Numbered from the stretch's first letter, positions 1 to 7,462 are shown. The stretch: DNA of 46,966 nt from Bacteroidales bacterium (GCA_014800605.1 JAAVFS010000005.1:1-46966); one strand, 5' to 3'. Numbers and translations are program-made. Notes: generated by a model from the sequence alone, not told the origin.

Positions 1-16
1 CGAGCGACCTTTCTTG

Positions 17-90
17 TGACTCATACAGGATTCAAACCTGTAACCTTCTGATCCGTAGTCAGATGCTCTATTCAGTTGAGCTAATGAGCC
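17..90 (-). tRNA. tRNA-Arg (anticodon ACG), copy 1
   Basis: The reverse complement folds as a cloverleaf: a 7-bp acceptor stem (GGCTCAT with ATGAGTC, including one G-U pair), D stem GCTC/GAGC, anticodon stem TCTGA/TCAGA with loop CTACGGA (anticodon ACG), and T stem ACAGG/CCTGT. A CCA end is not encoded. It is identical over 74 bases to the copy at 149-222. The D loop has A at position 19 and the T loop has T at position 56, in place of the near-universal G19 and C56. The swap keeps a possible tertiary pair. The arginine identity base A20 is present. Confidence 0.93.
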
Positions 91-148
91 GGGTTGATAA
101 TGATTAGCTGTAATTAATCTGATGTTCGCCTCTCGGCGGTCAAGTGAG

Positions 149-222
149 TGACTCATACAGGATTCAAACCTGTAACCTTCTGATCCGTAGTCAGATGCTC
201 TATTCAGTTGAGCTAATGAGCC
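149..222 (-). tRNA. tRNA-Arg (anticodon ACG), copy 2
   Basis: Exact duplicate of the tRNA at 17-90, separated from it by 58 bases. This copy is nearer the promoter at 248-278, so it should be transcribed first and both probably come from one precursor. It has the same cloverleaf, ACG anticodon and unusual A19/T56 combination. ACG, with the A34 wobble base presumably edited to inosine, would read CGU, CGC and CGA codons. Confidence 0.93.
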
Positions 223-247
223 GTCTGCTAATCTCTCTTAGCGAGTG

Positions 248-278
248 CAAAGTTAGGGCATCGTATTGAATTTACCAA
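248..278 (-). promoter_or_regulatory. Bacteroidetes-type promoter for the tRNA-Arg pair
   Basis: On the minus strand a -7 box TAACTTTG (plus 248-255) lies 19 bases from a -33 TTTG (plus 275-278). This matches the Bacteroidetes sigma-A consensus and points towards the two tRNA genes. Confidence 0.75.
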
Positions 279-303
279 ATTTTTTTTCATTTTTTTATTC
301 CGG

Positions 304-335
304 TTTGGTTGGGATATATTATTTCAGTAACTTCG
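304..335 (+). promoter_or_regulatory. Promoter for folP-cdaA
   Basis: TTTG at 304-307, 20 bases, then TAACTTCG at 328-335 (one mismatch to TAnnTTTG). The predicted start of transcription is about 10-15 bases before the folP ATG, so the leader would be very short. It diverges from the tRNA promoter only about 25 bases away. Confidence 0.55.
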
Positions 336-353
336 CATCAGTTTTAGCATGTT

Positions 354-1211
354 ATGATGATAAGCCGATTCAAGACATTTTCACTCAATGTCCGTGGCAG
401 GTTGCTTCGATATGAGCGTCCGGCTGTCATGGGTATTATCAATGCTACTCCCGATTCATTTTTTGCGGCGTCGCGCACCCCGGACCGCGACTCCATATCG
501 CGGCGCGCTGCCGAGATGATAGCTGCCGGCGTCGATATGATCGACGTGGGAGCCTACTCGACGCGTCCCGGCGCAGACCCGGTAGGGGTAGAGGAGGAGA
601 TCGACCGGCTCCGAATGGCTATTGTGGCCGTCAGGGAGGTCGATCAGCGGATTCCGGTGTCGGTAGACACTTTCCGCGCAGATGTGGCCGGATTGGCTGT
701 CACGGAGATGGGCGCTGACATAATCAATGATATCTCAGGCGGAGAGTTTGATGACAAAATGTTTGATGTCGCAGCCGCTACCGGAGCCCCCTATATACTC
801 ACGCACAATCCAGGCACTGAAAGCAATCTTCATCCGGCCTCGGGCTACGGTGACGTAGTGGCAGATGTGACACGTTGGCTCGGTAGCCGCCTGAGGACGC
901 TGGCGCTCCTTGGCGTCAATGACGTAATCGTTGACCCCGGCTTCGGGTTCGGCAAGTCGATCGAAGATAATTATCGCCTTATGGCAGAGTTAGCTCTCTT
1001 TGAGATGCTCGGGCGGCCGATCCTCGTCGGTGTTTCCCGCAAGTCGATGATTTACAGGCCGCTCGGCATAGAGCCTGCCGACGCTCATGACGGCACTACT
1101 GCGCTCAACACGGTCGCGCTCCTCTCCGGCGCCTCGATACTCCGGGTGCATGATGTGAAGTCGGCGGTGCAGACCGTGAAACTGATTCAACTCTTAGATT
1201 CTAATAAATAA
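354..1211 (+). CDS. folP: Dihydropteroate synthase
   Basis: Condenses p-aminobenzoate with dihydropterin pyrophosphate in cytoplasmic folate synthesis, and is the target of sulfonamides. The 285-residue length is normal for the family. The family signature GIINATPDSF lies near residues 27-36, the second signature around DMIDVGAYSTRPG follows near 60-73, and the substrate-binding SRK motif is near 227-229. Two ATG codons stand side by side at 354 and 357, so the start could be one residue later. The gene is followed after 20 bases by cdaA in the same direction, a pairing I know from other Bacteroidales, so the two are probably co-transcribed. Confidence 0.96.
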   Translation: MMISRFKTFSLNVRGRLLRYERPAVMGIINATPDSFFAASRTPDRDSISRRAAEMIAAGVDMIDVGAYSTRPGADPVGVEEEIDRLRMAIVAVREVDQRIPVSVDTFRADVAGLAVTEMGADIINDISGGEFDDKMFDVAAATGAPYILTHNPGTESNLHPASGYGDVVADVTRWLGSRLRTLALLGVNDVIVDPGFGFGKSIEDNYRLMAELALFEMLGRPILVGVSRKSMIYRPLGIEPADAHDGTTALNTVALLSGASILRVHDVKSAVQTVKLIQLLDSNK

Positions 1212-1231
1212 ACTATACCTTATAATATATA

Positions 1232-2008
1232 ATGGATGACTTTGGAATAAAAGACGTGTTTGATATCCTCATAGTCGCTATCCTCCTCTACTATCTGTAT
1301 AAGATAATGAGGGAGTCCGGCACGCTAAATATCTTCTATGGCGTGATGGCCTTCATCGGGGTGTGGGTAGTGGCGAGCGAGATTCTCGACATGAAGCTGC
1401 TTGGCACGATCCTCGATACATTTATGAGTATCGGCCTGCTGATTCTTGTGATAATCTTCCAGGACCAGATAAAGCGGTTTCTCATCGACCTGGGATCGCA
1501 TCGTCGATGGAGCTTCCTCTCCAAACTATTCCATACAAAGAAAGTCAAGTCGGTCGAGGACCATTCGCGCGACTCTATCATGCCGATCGTCTACGCTTGC
1601 CGTAACATGGCCAAGTCTAAGACCGGCGCGCTGATTGTCATCGAGCAGAAGGTACCGCTTGGCAGCTACGAGAACACAGGCGACCGTCTGGATGCTGACA
1701 TCAACTCACGCCTGATCGAGACCATATTTTTCAAAAATTCGCCGCTCCACGATGGCGCTCTGATTGTAGCATCGGGACGCCTCAATTCAGCAGGATGTAT
1801 ATTGCCGGTGAGCCACGATACCAACATACCGCGCTCGCTTGGTCTGCGCCACCGCTCGGCTCTCGGCATGTCGCAGGCTACGGATGCTTTCTGCATCATC
1901 GTATCGGAGGAGACAGGTAAAATTTCGATTGCACATAAGGGGCATATTGAGGTTGGGCTGACCTCGGCCGAGCTCGAGCAGCGTCTGAGTGACCTCCCCG
2001 TGGTATGA
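1232..2008 (+). CDS. cdaA: Diadenylate cyclase CdaA (DisA_N domain)
   Basis: Membrane-bound enzyme that makes the second messenger cyclic di-AMP from two ATP. Hydrophobic helices fill roughly residues 10-85, followed by a short coiled stretch and the DAC domain. Both catalytic signatures are present: DGA near residue 173 (in SPLHDGALIV) and RHR near residue 206 (in LGLRHRSALG). The length of 258 residues fits CdaA rather than DisA, which has extra C-terminal domains. In Firmicutes cdaA is next to cdaR and glmM. Here it follows folP instead, and no CdaR homologue is visible. The C-terminus ends directly after the DAC domain. Confidence 0.94.
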   Translation: MDDFGIKDVFDILIVAILLYYLYKIMRESGTLNIFYGVMAFIGVWVVASEILDMKLLGTILDTFMSIGLLILVIIFQDQIKRFLIDLGSHRRWSFLSKLFHTKKVKSVEDHSRDSIMPIVYACRNMAKSKTGALIVIEQKVPLGSYENTGDRLDADINSRLIETIFFKNSPLHDGALIVASGRLNSAGCILPVSHDTNIPRSLGLRHRSALGMSQATDAFCIIVSEETGKISIAHKGHIEVGLTSAELEQRLSDLPVV

Positions 2009-2096
2009 ACAATACATAATTAATTTCAGTAGACATGCAGCGTGGCATGCCAATACACTGATTTATTTACACGAGGTACTTAATGTAATATGATAT

Positions 2097-2127
2097 TTTG
2101 TAAGATGTAAAATAATATATAAATTTG
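2097..2127 (+). promoter_or_regulatory. Strong promoter ahead of the structured RNA
   Basis: TTTG (2097-2100), exactly 19 bases, TAAATTTG (2120-2127). This is an essentially perfect Bacteroidetes sigma-A promoter with no ORF just downstream. Predicted transcription start is about 2133. Confidence 0.75.
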
Positions 2128-2132
2128 CAGTG

Positions 2133-2485
2133 CAGACCATATTGCTAACCACGCCAGTTTGTTACAGCCTTTATTTAGGCTTCAAATTGGTCTGGGGCTT
2201 GAGGAGTGGGATGCGTAAATACATATAAAGCGTTTATCCGCGCTGATTCTTGACTGCTTGAAATGTCTCGCAAACTTTTTAAACCAAAGTCAAGGAGGAG
2301 CAACGGTAGATGCCCGTGGTTGTGTAATATCAGCATTCGGTATGTTATCTCGTGAGAGATATTATCGAGCGCTTAGATTGCATATACTGGCGTGGGCTTC
2401 TGCGTTGCCGTCCGACTTTGGTTAGGCAATGCGAGAAGCCTCAAGCAGTAGGATGGCAACAGATATAGAATCCTACGCTTTTTTT
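2133..2485 (+). ncRNA. Structured non-coding RNA, about 350 nt, possibly 6S-like
   Basis: No coding frame of note exists here, but the stretch is bounded by a consensus promoter and a clear terminator and is rich in pairing. A 5' hairpin pairs 2133-2139 with 2188-2194. A long interrupted hairpin then pairs 2253-2261 with 2441-2449, 2266-2272 with 2430-2436, 2282-2291 with 2414-2423 and 2300-2305 with 2403-2408, with smaller helices near the tip such as TATCTC/GAGATA around 2345-2361. A long rod with internal loops is the shape of 6S RNA, which binds RNA polymerase. A Bacteroidales-specific RNA family is an alternative. RNase P, tmRNA and SRP signatures were not found. The pairing is seen directly; the identity is only a suggestion. 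Confidence 0.6.
2448..2485 (+). terminator. Intrinsic terminator of the structured RNA
   Basis: GTAGGAT (2448-2454) pairs with ATCCTAC (2470-2476), followed by GC and seven T (2479-2485). Its left arm overlaps the end of the long RNA hairpin by two bases (2448-2449). Confidence 0.8.
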
Positions 2486-2541
2486 CATTTATAAATCAAT
2501 CACGCCAACGAAGGGATGACTGCGGCAACTTATGAAAAGCT

Positions 2542-2760
2542 ATGTCAGAAGAATTTATGACCCCGGAGCATAACCAAAGGGGTTCTCAACAAGTAGTTAT
2601 TGTGAAAGTAGAGAAAGAGAAATCCAATTCTTTAGGAACTGTAGGTTTTGTATTGGCTTTGCTTGCAATCGCAGGATTTATTCTTTCGTTCATGGGTATA
2701 ATTATTATAATTGCGTTTATTGGATCTGTTGTGGCTGTAGGAACTGCACTCTTAAATTAA
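2542..2760 (+). CDS. Small hydrophobic membrane protein, unknown function
   Basis: A 72-residue ORF with a polar, charged N-terminus (about residues 1-30, with repeated K/E) and a very hydrophobic C-terminal half. Residues about 32-52 and 53-70 could form a two-helix membrane hairpin. I do not recognise a family. Coding is supported by the protein-like hydrophobicity pattern and by the stop falling just after the second helix, but the codon usage is more AT-rich than in neighbouring genes. It starts 56 bases after the terminator of the upstream RNA, and no matching promoter is obvious in that gap. Confidence 0.55.
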   Translation: MSEEFMTPEHNQRGSQQVVIVKVEKEKSNSLGTVGFVLALLAIAGFILSFMGIIIIIAFIGSVVAVGTALLN

Positions 2761-2861
2761 CGCGAATTCAGATACGAAACACCAATATAACTCTATCTTA
2801 TATATTATAATAAAATGTGTGGAGGGATTCCCGGTGTATACCCCGAGAGGATATAGATGTA

Positions 2862-2991
2862 ATTGTGTAACATAATTGTAATGGATGTTACACAATAATT
2901 TCAAAACGATAATCCTGTAACAAGCATGAAATATCGATGTTACAGGAATTTTTATGTTAAAAAGTGTCAATGCAATAGGTGTGTAACACCT
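2862..2991. repeat. Cluster of three GTAAC-type inverted repeats
   Basis: First repeat: ATTGTGTAAC (2862-2871) with GTTACACAAT (2887-2896). Second: TCCTGTAACA (2913-2922) with TGTTACAGGA (2938-2947). Both have 10-bp perfect arms and the same 15-base spacer, and their arms share the core TGTAAC. Third: AGGTGT-GTA-ACACCT (2977-2991), again containing GTGTAAC. Further TGTAAC-like words occur at 3119-3124 and 3140-3145. The second repeat is followed by ATTTTTA and could serve as a terminator for the small gene. The set lies in the otherwise gene-free stretch 2761-3178 ahead of an ECF sigma factor gene. Confidence 0.7.
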
Positions 2992-3078
2992 TTGTAATGC
3001 ATTTAAATAATTAGTAATTAGTGATATAATTTGAAAATCTTGAAAAAAATACAATATTGATTTTTTTTGCTAAAAAGT

Positions 3079-3108
3079 TTTGCATGTAAAAAATATGTTG
3101 TACATTTG
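3079..3108 (+). promoter_or_regulatory. Promoter of the ECF sigma factor gene
   Basis: TTTG at 3079-3082, 18 bases, TACATTTG at 3101-3108. Start of transcription would be near 3115, leaving a leader of about 65 bases that itself contains GTAAC words. Confidence 0.65.
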
Positions 3109-3178
3109 CAATGTAATTGTAACACATACAACACTTACACGTAACAACTGATAACGATCACCTAAAAAATTAAAGATT

Positions 3179-3685
3179 ATGAGTTCAAAAAATTTCCAGA
3201 CCAAGCTTCTCGATCTCCAGAGTAACCTTCTCAACTTCGCGTACCTCCTGACCTCAAACCGCGACGATGCCTACGACCTCCTTCAGGACACAACCCTCAA
3301 GGCACTCGACAACGAAGACAAATACGTTGACAACGTAAACTTCAAAGGCTGGGTGTTCACCATCATGCGCAACATCTTCATCAACAACTACCGCAAAGTA
3401 GTGCGTTCAGCTACAGTCATCGACCAGACCGAAGACCTCTACCACCTCAACCTCCCCCAGGATTCAGGGTTCGAGACTCCCGAAGGCTCAATGGCAGCTC
3501 AGGAAATCACCTCAGCTATCAACTCCTTCTCTGACGAATACCGCATCCCCTTCTCAATGCATGTAGCCGGCTACAAGTACAATGAGATCGCCGAGAAGAT
3601 GAACCTCCCCCTCGGCACCGTTAAGAGCCGCATATTCTTCGCCCGTCAGAAACTCCAGGGCATGCTCGCTGACTACAACAACTAA
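3179..3685 (+). CDS. RNA polymerase ECF-type sigma factor
   Basis: A 168-residue sigma-70 family protein with only regions 2 and 4, the ECF layout. Region 2 spans about residues 10-80, including the DLLQDTTLKAL segment and the FKGWVFTIMRNIFINNYRK segment that binds -10 DNA. Region 4 spans about 112-165 with the helix-turn-helix YNEIAEKMNLPLGTVKSRI. No anti-sigma gene follows: the gene ends, an intrinsic terminator comes at 3819, and the next gene is dusB. It is therefore either constitutively active or controlled through its own promoter. Codon use is very biased towards C-ending codons, which suggests strong expression. The class of target promoters cannot be told from sequence. Confidence 0.93.
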   Translation: MSSKNFQTKLLDLQSNLLNFAYLLTSNRDDAYDLLQDTTLKALDNEDKYVDNVNFKGWVFTIMRNIFINNYRKVVRSATVIDQTEDLYHLNLPQDSGFETPEGSMAAQEITSAINSFSDEYRIPFSMHVAGYKYNEIAEKMNLPLGTVKSRIFFARQKLQGMLADYNN

Positions 3686-3818
3686 GCCGCTGCCTGCCTC
3701 ATAACCTAACATGATAATTTGAACTCATAATTCAAGATATATCACTATACTAAGGAAAACACGCCTGACATATAACACGACTAATACATATATTTTAACC
3801 TGATATAGAAAAGCATAC

Positions 3819-3857
3819 GAAGCCGCCTTACATCACAGTAAGGCGGCTTCAATCTTT
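3819..3857 (+). terminator. Terminator after the sigma factor gene
   Basis: Perfect 13-bp stem, GAAGCCGCCTTAC (3819-3831) with GTAAGGCGGCTTC (3838-3850), a 6-base loop, then AATCTTTT. Confidence 0.85.
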
Positions 3858-3909
3858 TATAGTTGATCAGGCATAAAGGCCGCAAAGGGTGCAATATTAA
3901 AATTTTTTA

Positions 3910-3917
3910 TATCTTTG
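3910..3917 (+). promoter_or_regulatory. -7 box of dusB, decides the start codon
   Basis: TATCTTTG matches TAnnTTTG. It contains the upstream TTG at 3915, which therefore cannot be the start codon. The predicted transcript begins only a few bases before the ATG at 3927. No convincing -33 TTTG is present. Confidence 0.55.
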
Positions 3918-3926
3918 CATCTGAAT

Positions 3927-4952
3927 ATGAAGATACGTGATTTGGATTTGGGAGAGCGCCCGGTGATGCTTGCACCGATGGAAGACGTGACAGACGAGTC
4001 GTTTCGACTGATCTGCCGCGAGCAGGGTGCTGACATGGTCTATACCGAGTTTGTATCTGCAGAGGCCCTCGTGCGTAATATCGCCTCGACCACACGTAAG
4101 CTCAATATCGCTCCGGGCGAGCATCCGGCTGTCATTCAGATCTATGGCCGCGACATCGACGCCATGGCCGAGGCTGCACGCATCGCTGAGGCGGCCGGTC
4201 CGGAAATCATTGATATCAACTTTGGTTGCCCGGTAAAGAAGGTGGCCGGAAAAGGTGCCGGGGCGGGTATGCTCCGCGACATACCCCGCATGCTGGCGAT
4301 CACCAAAGCAGTAGTCAACGCGGTCAAGCTGCCTGTCACAGTCAAGACCCGACTGGGCTGGGATCACGAATCCAAAATAATTATAGACCTCGCCGAGCAG
4401 CTGCAGGACTGCGGCATTGAGGCGCTGACCGTACATGGCCGCACCCGTTCGCAGATGTACACAGGCTCGGCCGACTGGGAGATGATATCCCGTGTCAAGG
4501 AGAATCCCCGCCTACATATTCCCGTCATAGGCAATGGCGACATCACGACACCCGAGGAGCTTATCACCGCCTTCGAGCGTTACGGCGTCGATGGCGTGAT
4601 GGTGGGGCGTGCATCAATCGGTCAGCCCTGGATCTTCAATGAGATGAAACAGCAGCTGCTCTATGGTCGGATCGTCAATCCGCTCACGGTGGCCGACAAA
4701 TTCAATCTCCTCCGCCGTCAGATCCGGGAGAGCATAAGCCGCATCGACGAGTATCGTGGCATACTCCACATACGTCGCCACTTAGCTGCCTCTCCGCTCT
4801 TCAAGGGTATACCACATTTCCGCGAGACCCGTATCGCCATGCTACGGGCTGAGACCCTGGACAGCCTGAATGAGATCCTGACCCGCATCGAGACCGAAAT
4901 CATACCCTCGCTTAATCTTCAAACGTCCTCTCTGCCATGCGACTTCATCTGA
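3927..4952 (+). CDS. dusB: tRNA-dihydrouridine synthase (DusB type)
   Basis: Flavin enzyme that reduces uridines in the D loop of tRNA. The FMN-binding TIM barrel opens with VMLAPMEDVTD near residues 13-23. The catalytic cysteine is in INFGCPVKKV near residue 100, and the signature DGVMVGRAS lies near 225. The 341-residue length fits DusB. I start at the ATG at 3927, not the in-frame TTG at 3915, because the TTG lies inside a -7 promoter box and the N-terminus MKIRDLDLG aligns with family starts. The mRNA may be almost leaderless. The last 16 bases overlap the next gene, which indicates co-transcription. Confidence 0.94.
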   Translation: MKIRDLDLGERPVMLAPMEDVTDESFRLICREQGADMVYTEFVSAEALVRNIASTTRKLNIAPGEHPAVIQIYGRDIDAMAEAARIAEAAGPEIIDINFGCPVKKVAGKGAGAGMLRDIPRMLAITKAVVNAVKLPVTVKTRLGWDHESKIIIDLAEQLQDCGIEALTVHGRTRSQMYTGSADWEMISRVKENPRLHIPVIGNGDITTPEELITAFERYGVDGVMVGRASIGQPWIFNEMKQQLLYGRIVNPLTVADKFNLLRRQIRESISRIDEYRGILHIRRHLAASPLFKGIPHFRETRIAMLRAETLDSLNEILTRIETEIIPSLNLQTSSLPCDFI

Positions 4953-5644
4953 CCATTCTTGTTTCGCTAATCGTCGGCGTCGGCAGCCTCGCGGCGCAGA
5001 GCCTCCAGCGCCATACAGTCAGTGTCGGTCACTTCACTGAGCTCAACGTCCGCCACTCGATCAATGTCGATTATCGGTCCAACCCGGACTCGGCCGGTCT
5101 GGCTGTATTCATAGCTCGCCCGGAGATGGCTAATGCGATATCATTCAAGAACAACGGTAAAGGGAAGCTGGCTATCGAGACTCAGCTCGACCCGTCGCAA
5201 ACCGCCGGTATCCCCACGATAACGATCTATTCGCGCTACCTGACGAAAATCGAGAATTCAGGCGACTCCACCGTGCGCGCCTTCAAGGTCAATGCCGGCC
5301 CGAAATTTACCGCCACACAGATGGGCAATGGTCGCCTGTCAATCCGCGACATACAGGCCGATGAGGTATCGGCCAAACAGCTCACAGGCCGCGGACAGCT
5401 CGCACTGAGCGGGGAGTGTCGCCGCGCCTCCCTTTCGTGCGCCGGAGTCGGTGCGATCCAGGCCGACAACCTGCATGCACAGGATGTCACGATCACCATC
5501 GGAGGGCCGGTCACCGTCGGATGCTATGCGACAGGTGTACTCGCCGTCAAGGGACTTGGACCGGCCAAAATCTATTACGGCGGACACCCGACCGCGATCC
5601 GCAATCGAGCTGCCGGACCCACCCTTATTGATATCGAAGAGTAG
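4937..5644 (+). CDS. Secreted GIN-domain (DUF2807) protein
   Basis: A 235-residue protein with an N-terminal signal peptide (about residues 1-20, ending LAAQS). The rest is repetitive beta-strand sequence typical of the DUF2807/GIN family, which forms a beta-helix. Family members in Bacteroidetes have been annotated as putative autotransporter adhesin heads, without a proven role. The start ATG lies inside the end of dusB (16-base overlap), so the genes are probably translated from one mRNA. No lipobox is seen, so the product should be periplasmic or surface exposed. Confidence 0.82.
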   Translation: MRLHLTILVSLIVGVGSLAAQSLQRHTVSVGHFTELNVRHSINVDYRSNPDSAGLAVFIARPEMANAISFKNNGKGKLAIETQLDPSQTAGIPTITIYSRYLTKIENSGDSTVRAFKVNAGPKFTATQMGNGRLSIRDIQADEVSAKQLTGRGQLALSGECRRASLSCAGVGAIQADNLHAQDVTITIGGPVTVGCYATGVLAVKGLGPAKIYYGGHPTAIRNRAAGPTLIDIEE

Positions 5645-5723
5645 TCAGGACGCCGGGTGATGAACCGAATCGCCTTTTTGTGCGTTAAAATCATACGATT
5701 AGCAAAAAAATCGGGAAAGAACC

Positions 5724-5754
5724 TTTGTCAAGGGGTAAAATTTATCTAATTTTG
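5724..5754 (+). promoter_or_regulatory. Promoter of the pseudouridine synthase gene
   Basis: TTTG (5724-5727), 19 bases, TAATTTTG (5747-5754). The leader to the ATG at 5911 is about 150 bases and shows no ORF or clear riboswitch. Confidence 0.72.
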
Positions 5755-5910
5755 TCGTAAAGAAAAAGCAATCGATTCTTTTCAGGCGCAATTGCATAAA
5801 TTACAGTAGTGAATTACTGAAAACATGACGCCTCGGCCGCCGCGCCGGGCATGAGAGATTTATTAGAACAACTATTTTTATTCAACCTAAAGTCAAGCAA
5901 TTAGAGCTAC

Positions 5911-7404
5911 ATGGAGACTACTGACAAGAAACCCAAGAGACCACGCATAGCCGTGAGTCGCGGTGCCGACGACAGCGATGCCGTCCAGGACACATCAAGA
6001 TTTGAAAGAGTAAGCTACACACATCGAGAGAATTCCAACCAAGAGGGAGGTAACGAAGGCTCCGGCAATCAGTATGGCGGCTATCAGCAGCGCAGCTACA
6101 ACAACTACAATCAGGGCGGCTACAACCGCCAGCAGGGTGGGGGCTACGGCAACCGTCAGCAGGGGGGCTACAACAATCGCTACAACAATCAGGGTAGCTA
6201 CCAGAACAATGGAAACCGCCAGCAGGGCGGCTACAACAACCGCTACGGAAATCAGGGTGGATATAATCAGCGACCCTACAATAACTATAACCGTCCGGCC
6301 TACAACCGCGATAACCAAAATGGTGAGCACGAAGCCGGTGAGAACAAGACAGAAAATTTCCAGCACAGCGGCTATCAGCCCCGTACCTACAATAATAACC
6401 GCCAACAGGGTGGCTATGGCAATCGCCAGCAGGGCGGCTACGGCAATCGCCAGCAGGGCGGCTACGGCAATCGTCAGCAAGGCGGCTACGGCAATCGCCA
6501 GCAGGGCGGCTACGGTAATCGCCAGCAGGGCGGATTCAATAACCGCCAGCAGGGCGGCTACGGCAACCGCCAGCAGGGCGGCTACAACAACCGCCAGCAG
6601 GGCGGATTCAATCAGCTCCGTCCCGGCAAGAGCTTCACTCCGCGCCCCAAACGCATCGAGTATGAAATGCCGATACCGGATCCCAACGAGCAGATCCGTC
6701 TCAACAAGTTCATGGCTAACGCGGGCATCTGCTCACGTCGCGAGGCCGATGAATTCATTCAGCAGGGCCTTGTGAAGGTCAATGGCAATGTCGTAACTGA
6801 GCTCGGTACCAAGATCTCTCACAACGATACTGTAGAATATGATGAAAAGGTGATCGCACTCGAAAGTAAGTGCTACATCTTGCTCAACAAGCCGAAAGAC
6901 TGTGTCACAACAAGCGATGACCCCCAGGGACGTCTGACTGTCATGGACCTCGTGAAGGGCGCATGCACAGAGCGTATCTACCCTGTAGGTCGTCTTGACC
7001 GCAACACAACAGGCGTGCTGCTGCTCACCAATGACGGCGACCTCGCTTCGAAGCTGACCCATCCGCAGTATGTCAAGAAGAAGATCTACCACGTCTGGAC
7101 CGACAAGGACATCTCCGAGGATGACATGCAGCGCATCGCCGACGGCATTGAGCTCGAGGATGGACCGATCCATGCCGACGCTATCAGCTATGCCACCGAG
7201 AAAGATCGCAACCAGGCCGGCATCGAAATCCACTCAGGTCGCAACCGCATCGTGCGTCGCATATTCGAGAGCCTCGGCTATCATGTGACCAAGCTCGATC
7301 GAGTCTACTTCGCTGGTTTGACCAAGAAGAACCTACCTCGCGGTCGCTGGCGCTATCTGACTCAGGAAGAGGTTAATTTCCTCAAGATGGGCTCATTCGA
7401 GTAA
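5911..7404 (+). CDS. rluB: 23S rRNA pseudouridine synthase (RluB/RsuA family) with repetitive N-terminus
   Basis: Residues about 255-497 form a normal RsuA/RluB-type enzyme. An S4 RNA-binding domain (IRLNKFMANAGICSRREAD, about 262-280) is followed by the catalytic domain with the active-site Asp in VGRLDRNTTG (about 356-365). The first ~240 residues are a low-complexity extension rich in G, N, Q, R and Y, including eight tandem copies of GGYGNRQQ-like units at residues 167-230. Such RGG-like tails bind RNA in other proteins; that role here is inference. Typical RluB has under 300 residues, so the extension nearly doubles the protein. asnS follows after 58 bases without a visible promoter, so the two may be co-transcribed. 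Confidence 0.92.
   Translation: METTDKKPKRPRIAVSRGADDSDAVQDTSRFERVSYTHRENSNQEGGNEGSGNQYGGYQQRSYNNYNQGGYNRQQGGGYGNRQQGGYNNRYNNQGSYQNNGNRQQGGYNNRYGNQGGYNQRPYNNYNRPAYNRDNQNGEHEAGENKTENFQHSGYQPRTYNNNRQQGGYGNRQQGGYGNRQQGGYGNRQQGGYGNRQQGGYGNRQQGGFNNRQQGGYGNRQQGGYNNRQQGGFNQLRPGKSFTPRPKRIEYEMPIPDPNEQIRLNKFMANAGICSRREADEFIQQGLVKVNGNVVTELGTKISHNDTVEYDEKVIALESKCYILLNKPKDCVTTSDDPQGRLTVMDLVKGACTERIYPVGRLDRNTTGVLLLTNDGDLASKLTHPQYVKKKIYHVWTDKDISEDDMQRIADGIELEDGPIHADAISYATEKDRNQAGIEIHSGRNRIVRRIFESLGYHVTKLDRVYFAGLTKKNLPRGRWRYLTQEEVNFLKMGSFE
6409..6600 (+). repeat. Eight 24-bp tandem repeats inside rluB
   Basis: Eight consecutive 24-base units encode GGYGNRQQ (six times) and the variants GGFNNRQQ and GGYNNRQQ. 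Many units are identical at DNA level, which favours slippage or recombination and so length variation between strains. All units preserve the reading frame. Looser copies of the unit occur upstream from about 6110. Confidence 0.9.
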
Positions 7405-7462
7405 GGCATCAACCAGCGTAAATATATAGGAATACCAAATTCATATCACTCCATATCAATCA

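Noticed and set aside
3915..3926. TTG as start codon of dusB
   Set aside because: It lies within the -7 promoter box; the ATG at 3927 fits the family.
6409..6600. CRISPR-like array
   Set aside because: Units are contiguous without spacers and keep the rluB reading frame.
5995..6775. Long open frames on the minus strand and in another plus frame over the rluB repeats
   Set aside because: They are shadows caused by the low-complexity tandem repeats; translations are monotonous V/A/I/L or T/A/S.
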